Source: Ahaetulla prasina (taxonomy: Eukaryota > Chordata > Lepidosauria > Squamata > Colubridae). Taken from it: a DNA stretch of 64,000 nt. The notes beneath the pieces are model-generated. The model had not been told where the DNA came from. It was given only the letters and a program-made list of their open reading frames with translations, and ran no database searches. A program made the position numbers and the translations under genes. Shown in pieces: positions 58,021 through 64,000 of this stretch. Numbering within the stretch: the first letter of the stretch is position 1; the number at the start of each line of letters is the position of its first letter. The stretch lies in contig NC_080542.1 in NCBI RefSeq assembly GCF_028640845.1, positions 63,935,064 to 63,999,063 on the forward strand, read 5' to 3'.

Positions 58021-59020
58021 CAAGCACCAGATCTGTGAACACCTAGAAGCAAGGCAAGTTATAACTAGAAGTCAACATGGATTTGTACTACCAAAAAAAA
58101 AAAAAAAAAGGTCATGCCAAACAATTTTTTTTTTTTTTTTGCATTTATATCCCGCCCTTCTCCGAAGACTCAGGGCGGCTTACACTATGTCAAGCAATAG
58201 TCTTCATCCATTTGTATACTATATACAAAGTCAACTTATTGCCCCCCAACAATCTGGGTCCTCATTTTACCTACCTTATAAAGGATGGAAGGCTGAGTCA
58301 ACCTTGGGCCTGGTGGGACTTGAACCTGCAATATTGCAAGCAGTTGCTGTTAATAACAGGCTGCATTAGCCTGTTGAGCCACCAGAGGCCCTTTTTTCAT
58401 ATCTTATTTCAATCTTATTTCATTCTTTGACCAAGTGACTAAATTAGTGGACCACTGAAATGCTCTGGACAAAGTATATTGGAATTTCAGTAAGGTATTT
58501 TACAAAGTAGACCACAACCTACTTCTTAGTAAGTTAGAAAATTGTAGAATAGAAAGCAGCACCATCAGGTGGATTCATAACTAGCTGACAAACTGCGCAC
58601 AAACTGCCCTATTTAACAAAAGGAAATTCAATGATGAGAAAAGTAAGGTTTTACACTTAGGCAAGAAAAACCAAATATACAGGTATAGAATAGGTGGAAT
58701 CTGACTCAATAGCAGTAATTGTGAGACAGATCTTGGAGCCCAAACAGACAATCACTTAAATATGAGCCAGCATTGTGTTGCAGCCACCAAAAAAGCCAAT
58801 GCATTTGCATAGGCTGCATTAACAGAGGGATACAGTCAAGATCACATGAGATTATACCACTTTATAAAGCCTTGGTAAGACTACACTTCGAACATTGCAT
58901 CCAGTTTTGGTCACCAGAATATAAAAAAGTTATTCAGACTCTTGAAAGAGTGCAGAGAAGAGCAATAAAGATAATTAGGGGCTGGAGGCTTTGGTGGCAA
59001 AATAACAGCATTCCATGATG
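58021..59020 (+). mobile_element. CR1 LINE, RT and thumb, degenerate, split by a SINE
   Basis: ICEHLEARQVITRSQHGFVL (58027-58090) is CR1 RT before motif A; it resumes after the SINE with FDQVTKLVDH and SKVFYKVDHNLLLSKLEN. Next come KFNDEKSKVLHLGKKN-like wording (58620) and LVRLHFEHCIQFWSP with [12 protein letters not shown] (58860-58980). Part of the RT between 58590 and 58610 is deleted. It fits as the continuation of the copy at 54640-56046. Confidence 0.75.
58125..58395 (-). mobile_element. tRNA-derived SINE with L2-type 3' tail
   Basis: On the minus strand the head is 'gggcctctggtggctcaaca' with an A-box-like 'tggctcaacaggc' and a B box 'ggttcaagtcc' (58320). The body ends in 'taagccgccctgagtcttcg' and 'gagaagggcgggatataaat', then an A-rich tail. 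The last 45 bp match the L2 LINE tail near 3263-3330, so it probably uses L2 machinery. Confidence 0.85.
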
Positions 59021-60910
59021 TCATGCTAGACACATGACCACAAAAATGTTGGATAGCACTGGCTCAATGGCCTTGAAATGAGGATGAGCATTGTCCCCTA
59101 TAGTCAGCAATGTCTAGCGGAGTAAAATACACAAGGACTCCTTTAATCCCCTCTTTCCTTTTTTTGGAGTCAGGATGGGGTTCTGAAGTAATTTAAAGAT
59201 TATATCAACAGAAAAAATAACTGATCCTGCTATCACCAGAAAACTCTTTCTATAATATTTCTCAGAGAAAGAGACAGACAATAAAGATCAAATCCAGTTT
59301 ATTACCCTTTTGGCATCTATTATAGAAATAGGAAATGATGAGAGGTAAAATAAAATACTTTCTTAATTCACAATTGTGTATGAAACAACAAACAGTAATT
59401 AAAGATTGGTGATGATTAATTGGTGAATGTTTTCATCTCCCACAGAAGCATGAAAATGCTAAGTATTATGATTATAGCAACTATTATGGTTTCAATAAAT
59501 CACAATTAGTATTTAAAGAGAGCCCAAAGAGGCATACCCTTTTCATTCTAGTTGAAGCTATGTAGGAAATAATTAAGCATGATTTAGAATACTTTATGCC
59601 AGCCTGTAAATATGGTTGCCATATTTGGATAAGAGTACAGTATAACCAATGATCGGTAGCAGCAAGATCAAGTCAATACCAATTTCAAAAAGTAGAGTTT
59701 TTAGATACAGTTCCTTTGTTTTTCTGCAAGTCTCAGTGGTTTTAGAGTTCTCTTAAAAAAAGGAAAACAAACATGTGATAAATTTTTAGAATATGATCCA
59801 GTACAGCGATTTTTTTTAGAGATAATGATAAATCAATATTTGGTCTGACCTTCATTTCATTAATTATAAAAAAATATTTTTGGATCAACCAGGAGACTAT
59901 TTTATTCAATGTATGATTCAAATAAGAAGTGAGTTTCCAAACTTCATTCTTTCTCTTGATTGCTATGAGAATTCTGATTCTAAATTTTAACAGAATGTTA
60001 TGAAATTTGAGAGGATTGATCCTTCTGAGACATGAGATCTTTCCATTTGAATCAAAATAATGCAGGAGTTTATAAAATAGCCATATTCATGATTTGATTT
60101 GATAATATTGCTTATACTTCTTAATTGATAGAAGAAAAGTATACAATATTTACAAACATAACTGTTCTTTCTGGATAATATATCAAATATTCAAAGATCA
60201 TATATGTGGAAAGAATCTTAACAAATTTCGGGTAGAAGAAAATAAAAGAATTATTCTATTTGTCCATATGTGCCTGTGAGGGTCAATGATTTTTTTTTTT
60301 TTTTTTTGCGAAGGAGGTTGAGGATTGGATAAAAATTAGTGGAAATGGTTTGAAAATAGCATGTTTTAATTCTGAATTTTTAAAACTATGGATTTTTGAT
60401 TTTGGAAAGAAAGAATTAATGAAATTAGGAAATAAAAGTTAATAGAATACTTTGCTTCTAAAGAAATATAACTAGCTACCTCACAATGAACAATTTATTG
60501 CCACTAAGTGACAGACCTGGCATTTAACTTCTTTCTATTCTGCCTCTCCCTCTGGCACTTTTTATATGGTATAGAAATACTTTGGTTTATTGTTCTTCAT
60601 TTTATTGCACTTTTTTTTACAAGACCATCCACCAGCAAAAAGATTACAATTTGCTGAAGGCTCAATGATGATTAGCATTTTTTAATAAGAAAAGATTTTT
60701 TAAAAAATTAAACTAAATACATTTTTAGACATTATACTACTGCACATTTAATAGATCACAGTGCAGTGTAAACATAACTTCTGTATGCCCTGGGGGAAAA
60801 AAAAAATGTGACTCCCTTTATTGTGATATTCACTTTATTTCAGTGATCTGGAATAGAACCCACAATATCTCTGAGGTATGCTTTTATATGCAAAGATGAA
60901 AGCAAAGTAG
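59021..60910. other. Nothing recognised
   Basis: A/T-rich sequence. A T-rich run lies at 60290-60307. No splice-bounded exon or named repeat. Confidence 0.45.
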
Positions 60911-61399
60911 CATTATTTATTTTTGCAGGTATATTACCTGCTATTCTATAGTGACCTAAGCACTAGATCATGCTTTTAGGTATGATCTGTTTTGAATTCT
61001 TTGGGAAATTTGTTCCACCTCATACTGCTCCAGGACTAACTGAAATGGTTCTATTAACGTGAAGATTGGCTGAGGCCACTGCAAACCTTTACAATGCACA
61101 CCACTTTATTGTAGTAAAAATGTATTTATACACAAACCAGCCCAGAGCTAGCTGTCACATTTGTAGATCTAAGAAAGCTACACTGAGAAGTAGATCACAT
61201 AAGATAGCAGTGAACAAAACAATGATGTTCAGAATAGCAATCAGAAAAGCAAGGCAATTCCCTATCATCAGGGACACCAGGGTGTTTATATATACATATA
61301 CATATACATACATACATACCTACATACATACCTACATACATACCTACATACATACCTACATACATACATTGCACTCCCCCCCTCTCTATATATATGTGT

Positions 61400-61466
<67 letters not shown>

Positions 61467-61789
61467 GCAATCCTTTCTGTGTAGAAAGTGTGTTGTTCTG
61501 ATGCTCAAACAAGCCTGCAAGAAAGAGCAGATTTGCTATATTTACTTTAGAGCAGAAGAACTTTCTTTATAATATATAGACATATGTATTATAATTCTAT
61601 GACCTTATGGAGAAAAAGCAAAAGAAATGAAAATTACTTAATTGGGTCTTTAACTGCTTGCAAATATTTTCCTATATTTAGCAGAGATAACACAGGAGTA
61701 ATCCAGATAATATTAAATTGTAGCAGTTGTTTATATTTCACATTTTATCGAACAGATTATATGGCAAAGTATTTATTTTCCTCACAATG
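60911..61789 (+). repeat. Direct duplication, copy 1
   Basis: Starts 'cattatttatttttgcagg'. Outside the microsatellites it appears nearly identical to 63128-64000; the one substitution I noticed is A/C in 'tctatgaccttatgg' (61601). It contains (CATA)n/(CCTACATA)n at 61295-61370, (CA)n and (GA)n to 61460. The 168-codon open frame 61066-61572 is mostly microsatellite and shows no domain. Confidence 0.9.
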
Positions 61790-62675
61790 AAAAATCCAGG
61801 ATAATGCTTGCCATGTTTTCAACTTAAGTTTTTCTTCTCATCTTGGCATGAATCACATGTAAAGACTATAAGAAACAATTTTACATAGAGTACTGTGAGT
61901 ATAAAGGCAAATCATATACTAGAATTTATGACAGATACTATGCAAATGACTTTACTATCCATTGCTAATGGTAATTATTTTTCTGATGGCTGTTCTTTTA
62001 CCATCAAGCTTTTATTTTATCCATGTGGTAAGTCCCTTTTCTGCATTTAGAATGAACTACAGGAAGAGATCACATTGTATGCCCAATATTAATGCCTTAT
62101 AGTTAGACAAGAAAAAAAATGATTTTGAGGGAAAGCTGAATATGCACAATCACTGTTTTGTTTTGGTACAGTAGTAGTGCATTCATCTCTCAGCCTTTTT
62201 TTTCTCTTTCCAACACCATCTCAAACATATAAAGTTGGAAGAAAAAGAATGACAATTGATGTCTACTTCATTCTGATGCAAGGATTAAGGGATACAGTTT
62301 TTTACTTTTTTTCACAATCAAATCAATTTTTAAAACTGTAACATTTTCCATTACCAAGAAAACTGCAGAGACATATCTGCCTAGTCGCCCTAAGACAATA
62401 ATGATCAAAGCCTATCAAAATGGGAAAGGTTTATTACATAAGATTGTGCTTTAATAAAATAAAAAAGTGCACCGTGGGATAAAAGTTGTACAAATGCTTC
62501 CAGTCTTTAAAATATTTTTAAGGTATATTTATATTGTTTACATGTGAATATATTGAATACAGTACAATTGTCCTGGCATTCCGCTTACCATAAAACAAAA
62601 GTAAAAAAAATAGAATAATGTATATACTATTTTAAGCAGTGCTAGTGTTGTACAATAGTTTCTGACCATCATATT
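61790..62675. other. Spacer of the duplicated unit, nothing recognised
   Basis: A/T-rich, single-copy within this window. Confidence 0.45.
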
Positions 62676-62678
62676 CTA

Positions 62679-63127
62679 CTGTGTTTCCCCAAAAATAGGA
62701 CATGTCCGAAAATAAGGCCAAGACTGATTTTGGGGGTGGGTGTAAATATATACCCTCCCCCAAAAATAAGCCCTAGTGAAGGGGAGGGTGTGGCCAGCAC
62801 AGGAAGCAGCCCTTCCCTTCCCTGGTCAGCTGGGCCCCATAATTGCAACCCATGGATCAGTTGAGCTGATTGGGAGCTGCCTCTCATTCTCTTTCCCCCC
62901 CAGCGTTTTTGGTGCTCACCCGCCTCCCAGCCATTCATCCATCCATCCCACTCACCTGCAAACTCCTGCCCTGCTCACAAGAGAGCAGCCGCTCAGCACT
63001 TTTTGCCAGGTGGTACCCACCCAGCATTGAGGTTGGCTTCCTCTGTGGCTTCCAAAACCCAGCTGGAAGTCGAGAAGAGGCCTGTCAGGCCAGCCGCCTG
63101 CTGTCGAGACTTGAACCGGGGCAGCTA
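62679..63127. mobile_element. TA-flanked MITE-like element, right part missing
   Basis: The left end 'ctgtgtttccccaaaaat' then 'aggacatg' resembles the MITE at 51526. The G+C-rich interior (62780-63120) includes 'cagccattcatccatccatc'. It stops abruptly at 63127, where the second copy of the direct duplication begins. Confidence 0.55.
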
Positions 63128-63601
63128 CATTATTTATTTTTGCAGGTATATTACCTGCTATTCTATAGTGACCTAAGCACTAGATCATGCTTTTAGGTAT
63201 GATCTGTTTTGAATTCTTTGGGAAATTTGTTCCACCTCATACTGCTCCAGGACTAACTGAAATGGTTCTATTAACGTGAAGATTGGCTGAGGCCACTGCA
63301 AACCTTTACAATGCACACCACTTTATTGTAGTAAAAATGTATTTATACACAAACCAGCCCAGAGCTAGCTGTCACATTTGTAGATCTAAGAAAGCTACAC
63401 TGAGAAGTAGATCACATAAGATAGCAGTGAACAAAACAATGATGTTCAGAATAGCAATCAGAAAAGCAAGGCAATTCCCTATCATCAGGGACACCAGGGT
63501 GTTTATATATACATATACATACATACATACCTACATACATACCTACATACATACCTACATACATACATTGCACTCCCCCCCTCTCTATATATATGTGTAC
63601 A

Positions 63602-63677
<76 letters not shown>

Positions 63678-64000
63678 GCAATCCTTTCTGTGTAGAAAGT
63701 GTGTTGTTCTGATGCTCAAACAAGCCTGCAAGAAAGAGCAGATTTGCTATATTTACTTTAGAGCAGAAGAACTTTCTTTATAATATATAGACATATGTAT
63801 TATAATTCTATGCCCTTATGGAGAAAAAGCAAAAGAAATGAAAATTACTTAATTGGGTCTTTAACTGCTTGCAAATATTTTCCTATATTTAGCAGAGATA
63901 ACACAGGAGTAATCCAGATAATATTAAATTGTAGCAGTTGTTTATATTTCACATTTTATCGAACAGATTATATGGCAAAGTATTTATTTTCCTCACAATG
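63128..64000 (+). repeat. Direct duplication, copy 2 (cut by window end)
   Basis: Offset 2217 bp from copy 1 at its start and 2211 bp after the microsatellites. The (CCTACATA)n part is shorter and the (CA)n and (GA)n runs are longer than in copy 1. The sequence upstream of 63128 differs from that upstream of 60911. Confidence 0.9.

Noticed and set aside
61066..61572. 168-codon open frame, repeated at 63283-63783
   Set aside because: Most of it translates microsatellites (YTYTYIH, THTH, ERERER); the similarity between the two is due to the DNA duplication.

Overview
The window looks like squamate reptile DNA, most likely from a snake. It is A/T-rich and intron-dominated. It holds old and young copies of CR1/L3, L2, R4/Dong and Bov-B (RTE) LINEs, Penelope-like elements (PLEs), tRNA-derived SINEs, hAT-type MITEs and solo LTRs. 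CR1 3' ends run directly into (ATTCT)n pentamer arrays, a known feature of snake genomes. I see no bacterial or viral-style compact coding region, no rRNA and no CRISPR array.

Host genes. (1) Two consecutive exons of CNTNAP2 (Caspr2) lie on the minus strand: 41148-41286 (end of a laminin-G domain) and 11713-11819 (a complete EGF-like domain). Their splice phases match across a 29.3 kb intron. (2) In the preceding CNTNAP2 intron, on the opposite strand, lies what appears to be an intact four-exon gene (44636-52092) for a 115-residue protein. Its C-terminal half resembles CFAP141 (C1orf189), a microtubule inner protein of motile cilia. Every splice junction keeps the frame, and an RFX X-box-like motif plus a CCAAT box lie just upstream. 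This nested antisense ciliary-type gene is the most interesting item in the window.

Layout. 1-2025: a CR1 tail and a long fragment of a jockey-superfamily LINE ('family A'). 3057-9852: a four-layer nest, in which a TA-flanked MITE contains a family A 3' end that is itself split by an antisense L2 LINE and by a PLE. 10463-10986: a solo LTR with a perfect 5-bp target duplication. 11713-11819: CNTNAP2 exon. 15060-18833: a second family A LINE followed by another LINE ('family C'). 19611-22540: a PLE rearranged head-to-head. 27135-33155: CR1 copies with pentamer tails, an L2 fragment and an LTR-like segment. 35478-40254: a palindrome, family A ends, hAT MITEs and a solo LTR. 41148-41286: CNTNAP2 exon. 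44455-52092: the CFAP141-like gene with repeats in its introns, including an R4/Dong LINE. 52852-53200: a PLE hairpin. 54640-59020: an old CR1 opened by several younger insertions. 60911-64000: a very recent 2.2 kb direct duplication, cut by the window end.

Most open reading frames here are remnants of retroelements or chance frames in microsatellites. Only about 0.6 kb is host coding sequence: 246 bp of CNTNAP2 and 348 bp of the CFAP141-like gene. Names of repeat families are from recognition of protein motifs and tails, not from a database search.
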